Below are positions 54,193-64,000 of a DNA stretch of 64,000 bases, piece after piece; positions within the stretch are counted from its first letter, which is position 1; each line of letters opens with the position of its first letter. The position numbers were made by a program, and so were the translations under genes. The notes beneath the pieces are model-generated. The model ran no database searches. It was not told the DNA's origin and saw only the letters and a list, made by a program, of their open reading frames with translations. The stretch is from Forficula auricularia (Eukaryota; Arthropoda; Insecta; Dermaptera; Forficulidae), in assembly GCA_024734495.1 (NCBI GenBank), contig JALMQS010000673.1, forward strand, positions 434,001-498,000, read 5' to 3'.

Positions 54193-54604
54193 TTAATTCA
54201 TAGTTACTAACACAGTTTCTGAGATAATAATGAATAAATAATGAAAAATGTATAATGAAAAATTTACACTAAAAACAAGCTGGCAACAACGCATTTACTT
54301 AATCTAAAAAGTCGGTTAACTTTAGTATTTTTTTACTTTTTGTCGCTTCAGCCATTGTCGCAACAGCTTTCAATCGTTTATTAAGAACATTTTGTTTTAT
54401 AATCTCCCTTTATAATATACTTTATCTGAAATTTCTATGATAAAATATATACGAATTCGGACAGAGTTGCCAGATTTGTCAAACTAGCACAGGATTGGCT
54501 AGTAGTTGTACATAAACAGCAAAAGTTTTGGGATTATGAATTATGAATCCTTATTTTATGTTCTATATACTCTAGCATTAACTTTTTGCTAGTATTGTCG
54601 CGAA
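54193..54604. other. No recognisable feature
   Basis: AT-rich spacer between two family B pieces. Confidence 0.45.
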
Positions 54605-54690
54605 ACAACTACCTTAATTGAGACCATAGGTTCCGTAGTCTCTACCTGAGGACTCTTTGAAGCCGCTTTCCATTGGATAAAGTAAAAAGT
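54605..54690 (-). repeat. Family B left-end fragment
   Basis: AATTGAGACCATAGGTTCCG, TACCTGAGGA and TTGGATAAAGTAAAA match the left-end region of copy 2, with a deletion that removes the GCGAAGCATGGG part. Confidence 0.65.
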
Positions 54691-54734
54691 TACTGAATTG
54701 TACTCTTATTAAAAAGATCTTAAACATTTTTATC

Positions 54735-55568
54735 ACGTTTTTATTAACACGCTTTTTTGTCTCTGTCTGGTACAAATTTTGCAATCTATTTTAAACTAAC
54801 TTCCCGATGAGCTACATACTTGAAACTTTAGACATAGCTCCAGAACTGGATGAGAATGCCATATAATCGTTTTCTTGTCTATCTGTTTGTTTGTTGGTCT
54901 GTCCGGTACAAATTTTGCAATCAATTCAACTCAGCTTTACGGCAACTCCCTTTAGCTAGCTTACAGATCAATCGTGAAAGCATAGCACTTGCATACCCTA
55001 CAGGCGTTGCCACATTTGAAATATTATTTTCGCGCGAGTTTTCGAAATATTAATATATCTATATGTTGTAGTAAAAACTTACTACTAGTTAAAAACGCGT
55101 TTCACTGAATAACTTTGTGGCAACTAGAATTTACTGATGTTGGTTGAGTTTGTTCCAAAGGTCTAGAAACTTCATTTTTTACCTTCCGCCTCATTTTAGA
55201 TTTTTTTTCTCAAAAAATTTTAAACAAATTTTTGACATTTTCGTTTAAAATTTTTTGAAAATAAACACTTAAAATGAGGCGAAAGGTCCAAAATTAAGAT
55301 TCTAGACCTTTGAAAAAACTAAACCAAAACCAGAAAATTCTAGTTGCCACAACGGTATTCAGTGAAACGCGTTTTAACTAGTAAGAACCCGTTCTTATTA
55401 AAAAACGTTTTTTACTGCAACATATATAAGGAGTATTGTTTTCACTCTTATTGTCGTAATTTGAAATATATGAATCATGGAGTAAAGTTACCACGTTTTT
55501 ATAACTCGCTTTCTTGTCTGTTTGTATGTTTGGTACAAATTTTGCAATCGATTTTAAACTAACTTCCA
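54735..55568 (+). repeat. Three copies of a 65-75 bp dispersed motif
   Basis: TTGTCTGTxTG, GTACAAATTTTGCAATC and TTTTAAACTAACTTCC words recur at 54735-54805, 54870-54930 and 55493-55568. The fold-back at 55062-55432 lies between copies 2 and 3. Confidence 0.65.
55062..55432. mobile_element. Family E fold-back element, copy 1
   Basis: The ends read TATGTTG(C/T)AGTAAAAA and complement. The arms share ACTAGTTAAAAACGCGTTTC, GTGGCAACTAGAATTT and CCGCCTCATTTTA words. The left end has lost the AAGAACGGGTTC inner hairpin present at the right end. TA lies at the borders, compatible with a TA target duplication. Confidence 0.75.
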
Positions 55569-55839
55569 TTTTATGGTTGGGGTTTATTGGTTTTATCGTT
55601 TGTTAAACAATAGTTTTTAAAGTTAACAAATATTCCCCATGATTTTTTTTAGCATACCTACACACTTAGAAAAATGTCCCACCATGCCCCTGGCTGGCTA
55701 GGTTCTGAATCACACTAAAATTTAGATAATTTGTCTTTTTCTTTTATATTTCTAATTTATTCCCTGAAAATATTTAAATCCTAATTTAATCATGGTTGAT
55801 CTAATCAGAAAAATTTTTCAAATCATTGTAAAATAAAGT

Positions 55840-56062
55840 AAAGAAAATTTAAAAAATTTAAAATTCTATGTAGGTTTCACAAAAATAAGACAAGATACTT
55901 ATTAGCATGGCTGTCGATATATTTCGGGGTACGAGCCCATCATCAGGAGTTCAAAGAGAAACGTACCCCGAAATATATATAGAGTCATGCTAATAAGTAT
56001 CTTATCATTTATTTTTGTGAAACCTACCTAGTATTTTATATTTTTTAAATTTTCTTTACTTT
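55840..56062. repeat. Fold-back element with hammerhead-like motif
   Basis: The arms 55840-55955 and 55961-56062 share TAGGTTTCAC, ATACTTATTAGCATG and ATATATTTCGGGGTACG. The left arm on the minus strand (55911-55951) has CUGAUGA, a GGG...CCC stem and GAAA; the right arm has lost the CUGAUGA half but keeps CCCCGAAA and a GAGU able to pair with ACUC. The outer sequence GTGAAACCTACCT is shared with 8221-8464. Confidence 0.7.
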
Positions 56063-57514
56063 ATTAAAATATGTTTCACCAAGAACCTACACAATTCTCC
56101 CTTGAGGACGTTTCCTAATATATCTTCATGCGTCGTTTCTCGGATCTGGCAACATTGTATTCTTACCGACGCTAAAAGACAAAGAATAAAAAAACACTTC
56201 AAAAACAGCTCAATGCAAAATTCCAGATGAGAACAGTATATGTAGTTAGGTTCAGAGAATTATTTAAAAATCTCAAATGCACCAGATGCAGAAGTTTTTT
56301 AGATATGGAAAAATTGATTGCTTTTAGTGTGACGTTGCCAAGTCGCCATCTCTCGCTTGCCATGCCACGAGAGTAAAAATGCAAACCATCAAAAGTACCT
56401 AACTTTTAACATTTTTCATACAAAATGAATACTGCTTGATACAATTATTTTAACAGAAAAATATTTGTTATATCTTCAGTTAATGATTCTCAGTTTTTCA
56501 AAATAATTTCAAGAAAATTCCGATTGTTATTTAATGAAACAGTCGCTTTAACAACAATCGGGATAAAGTTCGAGTATTAAATATCCAAATATCAATGGTC
56601 AATCTTTACAAATTTACTACCACAAGGACTATTGAAAAAAATTTCTACGTATAAAGGACACTTATAAATATGTGTATTCAAAGTTTTAAAAGGATTGCAA
56701 AAAAATTGATTTATTAGAGAACGTTCTGTTAACAGAACTTTGCAAATTTGGCAAGTTAAGAGAGAGTAAATACTAATTTAAAGATAAAAATAATTGTATG
56801 AATAATTTTTTTTGTATATATTACAAGGATTTGAACTATCTACGGGAAACATTTTATAAGAATTAAAAAAAATCATTCCGTGGATGTCCGTCTGTTCATT
56901 TAAAACAACTCGTACTTCTCGAAGAACGAAGCTGAGGCTATGGGGGTGGGTTTCTTTTCTTTTAATCCCCTGAGGAGCTCTAAAAAATTAAGCGGAAAGA
57001 AAAAAGAAACAAGGCATCTTATAGGTAAGTAAACGAGGAGGACAAAAAAGAGAGGCAACCCGCCCCAGAATGAAAGTTATTCTAATATTTATATTATGGA
57101 AAGTCTTCAAATTTTTAAACTCCTTCTTGATGTTTGATATTTGACTTTGTGATATAAAATAAACTCGATGAATTTAAAAGAGAAAATAACAGACAAAAAA
57201 TGGGGACGAAGAGAGAAAAAATACCCTTTATTTTATTTGTTTTAAGTTTGATTAAATATAGAAAAATTCAAGTAGTAATCAGTTAAGTTAATTTTATTTC
57301 TTTAATCTAAAAGAAAAAAATTCGTCCTGGGAGACAAAATTGACACAGTGATGAGAAAAAATAAACTGATATATTTAATAAAATAATTTATAATCATTTA
57401 TGAAAGAATCCTCCCCTTCCCCCACTCTGAATTTTGGACTTATTAGCAATTTATGATATCTCCTTATAAATGAGAATCTTCTATTGTTAATAGTTCTATT
57501 GCCATTATACCTAT
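56063..57514. other. No recognised gene
   Basis: AT-rich spacer, slightly GC-richer at 56900-57070. No ORF above chance and no repeat match. Confidence 0.45.
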
Positions 57515-58160
57515 TATGTCAAGTCGTTTCAAATGGTTTTTAAAACAATTTTTCTAACTCTAATTTCTGAATTTATCATTGAATATATTTTTTTAATTTG
57601 ACTTATTTTGTCTTGGCAATGAAGCCCTTATTACGTTGGAGCTTAGAAATAAGGGTTAATAATATTATTTTCTTAAAAATTTTAAAATTTGTATCCGGCA
57701 CCTAGGACCAAATAGGAGTGTACTTTCATTTCCCGCCAAATAAATTTTCATCTATTTTTTAGCAACGAAAAATCTGATTGCTCTAAGAGCAGGTGAAATG
57801 AAAATTTTTTCTAAACTGCAAAATAATCAAATTTCATGTCAAGAACCATCGTTTCGTTTCATATGGTTTTTTAAACAATTTTTCTAACTCTAATTTCTGA
57901 ATTTATCATTGAATATATTTTTTTAAATTGACTTATTTTGACCTGGCAACGAAGCCCTTAGTACGCAAGGGTTGTTGGGGCATCAAAATAAGGGTTAATA
58001 ATATTATTTTCTTAAAAATTTAAAAATTTGTATCCGGCACCTCGGACCAAAGAGGAGTATACATTCTCTCCCGCCAAAAAAATTTCGTCGACTTTTTAGC
58101 AACAAAAAAAAAAAAAAACTGACTGCTCTAAGAGTAGGTGTAATGAAAAGTTTCTTTAAT
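57515..58160 (+). repeat. Tandem pair of about 315-bp units
   Basis: 57515-57820 and 57838-58160 share AACAATTTTTCTAACTCTAA, GAAGCCCTTA, AAGGGTTAATAATATTATTT and TGTATCCGGCACCT in order, at high identity with small indels. Confidence 0.8.
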
Positions 58161-59102
58161 TGCATTATCCTAGTACAAAAAAATAAAATGGCCAGAATAT
58201 AAGGGTATTTGTAAATTCACCCCACACCCCTTGACTTCTTGTGGACGCTCACATTTTATACTAATATTATTTTGAATACCAAATTTAGAAATTTCATGTT
58301 ATTTCTTTATTTTTATAAGATTGAAAAACTTATTTTTCCACAAGTATTTCTAAATCTAATAGAGGAAATAAAATCAAAACAAATTTCAAATATATATATA
58401 TATATATATTATTTTTTTGTTTTAGGGACACATACACACCCAGAAAGAATAAATCGAATCGGAAAAACCTCCTGGGTGTAATAATTATTTTATGGGGAAT
58501 CTCGTGCCATCCTTGTTGCGATCCTTAAGGGATTCCAACTTCTTCTCTCGCCTTATCTCCAATTGTTTACTCTTCGGCGCATATGTTGGCCTATTTGCAT
58601 ATGTCGAAAACTTTTCCTCAACACTTAGACATCGTAAAAGTGGGCAGGCTGGTTGGGTGGAGCAGATATCTTTTGTCTCGTTATGCTTCTTCTATCTGAA
58701 CGAAAAGATAAGCTTTTATAGGCAGAACATCGCGTCGTCGTCATATCATTAAGGGTTGGGCTCGATGCATAACAATGTTCAAGCCGAGCTGGATCCAATT
58801 CCGAACCGAATGAAGCCGAGCAAATTGGATTGATTAGGAATTGGAAAGTACTAAATACTGTATAATTTTGACGTTTAAAAAAAATCACAGGTTGTAAAAT
58901 TTATTTTTCGTTCAAAAATCAATTTAAATAGACAGCTTTAGAGGGATATAATGTTTGAAGTTCAGTTTAGTGATTTCAAATTTGAAAAGTACTTTTTGAA
59001 TTCTTTCTTTAGATCAAACCTCTTTTCAATATAAGTAAATAAATAAAATAAAGGTCTATTTTTTGGACATGATCCCCTGGTTGAAAAGTCACCGCCCACC
59101 AC
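58161..59102. other. No recognised gene; (TA)n and a GC-richer island
   Basis: A (TA)n tract is at 58391-58409. 58490-58830 has balanced composition and overlapping short ORFs on both strands without a signature. It could be host sequence. Confidence 0.35.
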
Positions 59103-59532
59103 TGGTATATATGTTGCAGTAAAAACCCTTCTTTTAATAAGAACGGGTTCTTACTAGTTAAAACACGTCTCACTGAATACCTTTGTGGCAACTAGAATTT
59201 ACTGATGTTGGTTGAGTTTGGTTCAAAGCTCTAGAATCTTCATTTTAGACATTCCGCCCTCATTTTGGGTGTTTATTTTCAAAAATTTTTAAAGGAAAAT
59301 GTCAAAAATTACATCCTCTACAACTTTGCTTCTAATTTTTGACATTTTCGTTTAAAAATTTTGAAAATAAACACCCAAAATGAGGCGGAAGGCCAAAAAA
59401 TGAAGATTCTAGACCTTTGAACCAAACTCAACCAACATCAGTAATTTCTAGTTGCCATAAAAGTTTTCAGTGAAACGCGTTTTTAACTAGTAAGAACCCG
59501 TTCTTTATAAAAACGGGTTTTTACTGTAACAT
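59103..59532. mobile_element. Family E fold-back element, copy 2 (fuller)
   Basis: Both ends start TATATGTT(G)CAGTAAAAAC-like, with an inner AACCC/GGGTT hairpin (AAGAACGGGTTCTTACTAG). The arms of about 190 bp meet near 59325. The copy at 55062 is a partly deleted version. Confidence 0.8.
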
Positions 59533-59559
59533 ATATATTTTATAATTTATTAGTTTGAG

Positions 59560-59830
59560 ACCATAGTTGAGAAGGATTTGGCATTCATCATCAGTCGTTT
59601 TAATTAGAAATATTTTAGAATTACAAATATTTTATCTATTATTTCTAAAGGGGTCAATCACCAATTGAATTTTAAAAATTTGTTGTCATAGCAAGATATC
59701 CACTCAAACACACAAATTTTCAATATCCACTTGGTGATTGACGCCTTGAAAAATAGATAAAATATTTATAATTAAAAAGACTGATGATGAAAGTCAAACC
59801 TATTGAAACTATAATCTCTAGTAAATAAAT
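59560..59830. repeat. Fold-back element with degenerate hammerhead-like core
   Basis: TCTATTATTTCTAAAGGGGTCAATCACCAA-type words in the left arm (split at 59633-59662) are complemented by TTGGTGATTGACGCC at 59730. CTGATGA occurs on the plus strand near 59781 with GAAAC 17 bases later, and again on the minus strand near 59600 without GAAAC. The stem is weak. Confidence 0.5.
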
Positions 59831-59976
59831 TATAAAAATTAGGTATATATAAAATATTAAAATTATAAATTATATAAGTATTTAGGTATGGAAACGTTTG
59901 GTTAAAAATAAAAGTTATTTTGATTGTTTTATTAAAGATTTGTATTTTTTCATATTTGATAGACAATCATAAATAA

Positions 59977-60708
59977 TTTTTACTTTATCGTACAGGGTAT
60001 GATCAAGTATTGTAATCATGCATGAAAAAAGTGTTTTTTTTTGTTTCTTTTTTTCGAAATATCTCAAAAACGGCTGAAACTATTTTGATATAAAAAATTG
60101 AGCTAAACTATGGTATTTCGGTCTACAAAAAAGCTCTAGAAAGTCAACATCGAAAAAATTATATTTTTCGAGATAATAATTGTTTTGTCAAAATGCCTAT
60201 TAGTCAGTTATTCTGTTATTCTGTTAGTCTGTGCGTTACCAAATTTTGTGAACAAGATAACTCAAAAACTAGTGTGAATATCAAAACCAAATTTCAAACG
60301 TAGTTTGTTGCATTGAGAATAAGAGCTGATTAGATTTTGGTGCATATCGACCCAAAATTAAAGAAGGGAGGGGGTTAAAATTTACAATTATAATATTTTC
60401 AAACTAAAATACAAAAAAAAAAATGAAATATATCTATAAAATGGACCTATAATAACGAAAATATTATTTTTCTGGCTCTAAAATTAGGGGGGGGTCAAAA
60501 AATAAAAATCTAGGCCATTTGAGCAAACTCAACAAAATTTTGTATACATAATCAGTGGGCTACCAGAAGACTAAAAGTGAAAAAAAACTAACCTCTTAAA
60601 ATTGAGGAGAGTGGGGAAAAATGAAAATCTAGGCCATTGTATCAAACTCAACCAGAAGTGTATGGTAAAGTCAAGTGGATGGCCACATCAGAACGTGTCA
60701 ATATTTAT
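59977..60708 (+). mobile_element. Family A repeat, copy 5
   Basis: Full length with both ends (ACAGGGTATGATCAAG, TGTAATCATGCATG and GGATGGCCACATCAGAACG). There are two core units with G tracts at 60366 and 60488. Confidence 0.8.
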
Positions 60709-61385
60709 TTCCTTTAAATATAGGTAAATCTTTATTTTTCATCAAACACAAGGGAACCTCATTGATTTCTCATTAAGAACCAACTACTGAGCTACTCTTG
60801 GCAAGAAAAAATCTTTTCAATTTTATAAATATTTTTATTTACTTATTGAGTTTCCAAAAAGTCTACAAAACTGTCTTCTCAGTTGCACAAATTTTAATTG
60901 ATTAAATTAATTTAGATAATTTCTAAATAGGGCAAAAAAATAAACTTGAAGAATTTTTTTGTCTATATTTTATTGTAAAAAGAAAGAAGTAAAGTGTAAC
61001 GAGTGTTGAGGGAGTCCAGATCAGACATTGGTGCCGTTGTTGTTGCTGCAATAGACAGACAACAACAAGACCAAAAAGGGCATGTTAGTTCGTGAGGCGG
61101 AAGCGGAAGGGGCGAGGGCTCCGGATCTCACCCGAGGGGGTCCTTTACAAAGCCACTCGATTGGCCCCCAGTACCTCTAGGTGATTGTTATTTGTTTTTT
61201 AGTGTTACTCGCTTCCCTCTCTCATTTCGAAATAGAGAGAGAGAGAGAGAGAGGCATGTATGTCTTGATATGTAATCGAATGAATACCCTTCTCCGTCAG
61301 TTTTTAACAGCCACCAAGAGGATTATCTTCTTCAGCTTGGAATATTCTTATCTATCCATTCCCTATTAATATTTTTTTTTTTTTT
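60709..61385. other. No recognised gene; (GA)n microsatellite
   Basis: Includes a (GA)n run at 61233-61253 and a GC-richer patch at 60990-61180. The short ORF over the (GA)n is not supported. Confidence 0.4.
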
Positions 61386-61388
61386 TTT

Positions 61389-61445
61389 ACCTTACCACCC
61401 GGGGCTTAGTGAAGTATTTTACTCGTGCATGAAAAAATGTGTTTT
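61389..61445 (+). repeat. Family A left-end fragment
   Basis: ACCTTACCACCCGGGGCTTAG, GAAGTATTTTACTCGTGCATG-like words match the left end with several changes. The SINE begins about 20 bp downstream. Confidence 0.5.
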
Positions 61446-61463
61446 TGTTTAATTAATTTGTTC

Positions 61464-61830
61464 GCCTCCGTGGTGTAATGGTCAGAATAACTGACTGGCA
61501 ACCCGGAGGTCTCGGGTTCGATTCCCGGCTATACCCAGATATTTTTTTCTGTAAGTATAGGGTCTGGTAATAGAAATTAAGTGGGAGATAAATTTAACCG
61601 AATTTATCGCGCGGAGAATCTACCACTGCTCGAAGCCCCTAAAACCTTAGTAAATTGGATATTGAATTGTATCTAAGTTTCTGAGGATTGGCTCGTGATC
61701 CCGGCTTCTTTTCCTTCTACTCTGTTCTTTTCACGATGGAGGGGCCAGCCCATACAGGCCTTTGAGGGATCCACCCTTCTGGTGTATCTCCTTCTCACAT
61801 CAATATCATTAAAAAAAAAAAAAAAAAAAA
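61464..61830 (+). mobile_element. tRNA-derived SINE with poly-A tail
   Basis: The head (61464-61538) has a tRNA-like layout: A box TGGTGTAATGG (61471-61481) and B box GGTTCGATTCC (61515-61525), both fitting polymerase III internal promoters. A body of about 270 bp follows, ending ATCAATATCATT and a 20-base A tail (61811-61830). There is no ORF. It would be transcribed by Pol III and mobilised by a LINE. Confidence 0.85.
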
Positions 61831-61847
61831 TAAATAAAGTAAAGGGT

Positions 61848-62050
61848 GTGTAGTTTCAGAGTGAATGAAATAAAACTCAAAGAGGTTTATACAAACTCAA
61901 TATATTTCGGATTATTAGTCCATCATCAGGAGTTTACAGGTTAAAACTCAGTTTTAACCTTTAAACTCCTGATGATGGACTAATAATCCAGATATATCGA
62001 GTTTGTATAAACCTCTTTGAGTTTTATTTCATTCACTCTGCATTCCAACT
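61848..62050. repeat. PLE-type fold-back with hammerhead-like motif
   Basis: The arms 61848-61950 and 61952-62050 are nearly perfect complements (AGAGTGAATGAAATAAAACT outward, AACTCCTGATGATGGACTAA inward). The left arm on the minus strand has an intact core. The right arm on the plus strand has CTGATGA (61969-61975), but GAAA has become CAGA. Confidence 0.8.
61893..61935 (-). ncRNA. Hammerhead-like ribozyme motif with perfect helix I
   Basis: AAACUC, CUGAUGA, U, GGA...UCC, GAAA, UAUAUU, GAGUUU on the minus strand. Helix I has six pairs. It appears identical in core to 50756-50798. Confidence 0.65.
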
Positions 62051-62370
62051 ACTTTATTAATTAATATCATGTTTCACCTAAAACCTAGACCACTTTCTCA
62101 TAAGTAAAAAAAAAAGTGTTTTTGTTTATCTCCAATAATTTCAAATAAACCTCATTATTCCACCGAGAGTGTGTGGTTCTAAGTTCAGAGTGAAATATTT
62201 TTAATAAATTAATCAGGTATTTGAACAGGAAAGTTGCAAATCAAAAAATTTAAATGAAAATAGTTTAATTTATTATTTATATATGTACGAGTACATTGTA
62301 CAATATACATTTCTATCTATTAAATTGATAATTAGTAGAGATTGTGGTGTTGGTGCAAAGTGAAACATCT

Positions 62371-62503
62371 TTAATAAAGATAAGAGTAAATAAATATTAT
62401 ATTTAATATTTAAATTTTAATGTGAAACAAGTGACCAAGAATCCTTTAACTCATAGTAAATCAATAGTTAAATATAATATTTATTTACTCTTATCTTTAT
62501 TAA
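62371..62503. repeat. Inverted repeat with 35-bp perfect arms
   Basis: TTAATAAAGATAAGAGTAAA and the following bases (62371-62405) are exactly complemented at 62469-62503. The 63-base loop holds no motif I recognise. Confidence 0.75.
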
Positions 62504-62660
62504 ATTGATAGTAAAAAAACAAAAACATGCCTTAGTTATATTTAAAAAACGTCAAATATGCATCCTTCAAGAACTTTTAAAATTCTTGAGCGACATTTAA
62601 AAATTCATATATTATATTTAGAGATTCAAAAAAAAAAAAAAATAATAGTTGGTTAAAATG

Positions 62661-62842
62661 GGCCACCTCGAGGGGTAAACCGCGTCCTAAAATTCTGTAA
62701 ACCTACTTCCACTTCCACTTTCATTTCCAAGTAGAAGACAATAAATGACAATAGATTATCTAATGAATTCCAAAGTAATCTCACATAATTCCAAAGACGG
62801 TGTACACCTAATTCCAATCGCAGTTCACCCCTCAGGTCATCC
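62661..62842. mobile_element. Family C MITE, copy 7 (old)
   Basis: The element spans 62669-62834, CGAGGGGTAAACCGCG to CACCCCTCA. The 8-mers GGCCACCT and GGTCATCC match at five positions, and all differences are transitions, so the target duplication has decayed. The interior is of the standard short type. Confidence 0.75.
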
Positions 62843-63042
62843 TAATATATAAATTTGGAGAGGTTTTCAAAATATGAAATACTAACAAATTTAAACGCAA
62901 AACTCATAAAAAAAAAACAAATACTGGGTCATAGTATATATTTATGTTATGTTGTGAGTGTTGTGTATTATATTTTTATAAATATTGACAAATTCATACT
63001 GATGATCTTGATCTAAAGTTAAAATAGAAATTTTAAATAAAT

Positions 63043-63976
63043 AAACTGACACGTTCTGATGTGCCCATCCACTTTACCATACACCCTGGCCCCTTTCTTA
63101 TATTTAATATTTAATAAAATTATTTATAATCATTTAAGGGAGGGGGGTTAGTTTTTGCATTTTTAGACTTATGGGGGCCCACTGATTATGTATACAAAAT
63201 TTGGTTGAATTTGGTTTATAGACAAATATTTTCATTTTTTTGGCCGTAAATCCCCATATTGGGCGGTTAGTTTTTGCATTTTTAAACTTCTGGGGTCTCA
63301 CTGATTATGTTTACAAAATTTGGTTGAGTTTGCTCAAATGGCCTAGATTTTTAATTTTTAACCACCCCCTCCACATCCCTTAATTTTGGGTCCATATGCA
63401 CAAAAATATAATCAGCTCTTAATCTTAATGCACCAAAACTACGTGTGAGATTTGGTTTTGATATTCACACTAGTTTTTGAGCTAGCTCGTCCACAAAAAT
63501 TTGGCTACGCACAGACTAACACACTAACACACAAACGGACTAACAGACATTTTTATTTATTTTTTCATTTATTTATTTATCCAGAAAAATACACAACATT
63601 CAATATGTCATGTCCTATAGAGTTGACAAGTCAACTGTACATAGGACCGGATTAAAATCTTATCTATCTTATATATCTTATATTATATAGCTTATATATA
63701 ACAATTAATAATTATTTAATTTTACAAAGAATTACTATAAATGAAACATTTTGACAAAACAATTATTATCTCGAAAAATATAATTTTTTCTATGTTCACT
63801 TATTATGGCTTTTTTGTAGACCGAAATGCCATGGTTTCGCCTAAATTTTTTAATCTAAATAATTTCAGCCGTTTTTGAGATATTTCGAAAAAATGAAGCA
63901 AAAAAAAAAGAACTCTTTTTTCATACACGATTACAATACTTGACCATACCCTCCCTGTATGGTAAAGTAAAAATAA
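63043..63976 (-). mobile_element. Family A repeat, copy 6, interrupted by a retroposon tail
   Basis: Right end at 63043 (complement of GAACGTGTCAGTTTATTT), two core units (63140-63380), GTGCATAT-type block, left end near 63960. The GTCTGT block is interrupted by the insert at 63553-63750. Confidence 0.8.
63546..63758 (-). mobile_element. Truncated retroposon 3' end with 7-bp target duplication
   Basis: ACATTTT lies on both sides of an approximately 200-bp insert within family A (left copy near 63546-63552, right copy near 63747-63753). On the minus strand the insert ends in a (TAAA)n-like tail, the mark of target-primed insertion. The body includes TTGACTTGTCAACTC. It is too short to name the LINE or SINE. 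Confidence 0.7.
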
Positions 63977-64000
63977 TTAGTGTTTTTTTTAATTTTTTTA

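Noticed and set aside
61464..61538. Functional tRNA gene
   Set aside because: The A and B boxes are good, but the module continues into a 270-bp body with a poly-A tail, so it is the head of a SINE.

Overview
This window looks like repeat-dominated, AT-rich nuclear DNA from an arthropod. The clue is a nuclear copy of a mitochondrial cox1 fragment that reads sensibly only with the invertebrate mitochondrial code (AGA where Ser is expected, ATA where Met is expected). A copepod such as a sea louse would fit the element families, but that is a guess. I recognise no intact host protein gene and no functional rRNA or tRNA gene. A few short ORFs in slightly more GC-rich islands (7.5, 28.4, 49.7, 52.3 and 58.5 kb) could be host exons, but I cannot assign them.

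Layout. 0-4.6 kb: a 3.0 kb hAT-type element with an 8-bp target duplication, containing a second TIR element with decayed DUF4806-like exons, then a tandem-core repeat (family A) inside a 63-bp direct duplication. 5-7.2 kb: four copies of a short TIR element (family C). 9.37-21.11 kb: the dominant feature, a BEL/Pao LTR retrotransposon tandem array (LTR-internal-LTR-internal-LTR) on the minus strand. It has one 5-bp target duplication (TATAT) at the outer ends only. Both internal copies encode the same 1267-residue protein, which lacks the reverse transcriptase core and the end of integrase. 22.7-30 kb: mixed fold-back elements, a repeat with a tRNA-like tail, a LINE 3' end and diverged tandem repeats. 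30.8-34.6 kb: hairpins, a 0.73 kb TIR element and a second tRNA-tailed repeat. 35.5-46.7 kb: family A copies, MITEs, a tandem duplication carrying a hAT end, and a 2.4 kb head-to-head Penelope-like element (PLE) with one intact GIY-YIG endonuclease ORF. 47.5-49.7 kb: satellite-like tandem repeats. 51-54.7 kb: family B repeats, one carrying the cox1 fragment. 55-64 kb: more fold-backs, a tRNA-derived SINE, and further A and C copies.

The most interesting theme is a set of palindromic PLE-type elements (8.2, 31.4, 39.5, 44.2, 45.9, 50.8, 52.7, 55.8 and 61.9 kb). Their arms carry hammerhead-ribozyme-like cores (CUGANGA, a stem, then GAAA), several with complementary helix I strands in the expected places. 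The second theme is nesting: one element inserted into one arm of another's hairpin leaves the opposite arm as a record of the empty site, which fixes the family C target duplication at 8 bp.
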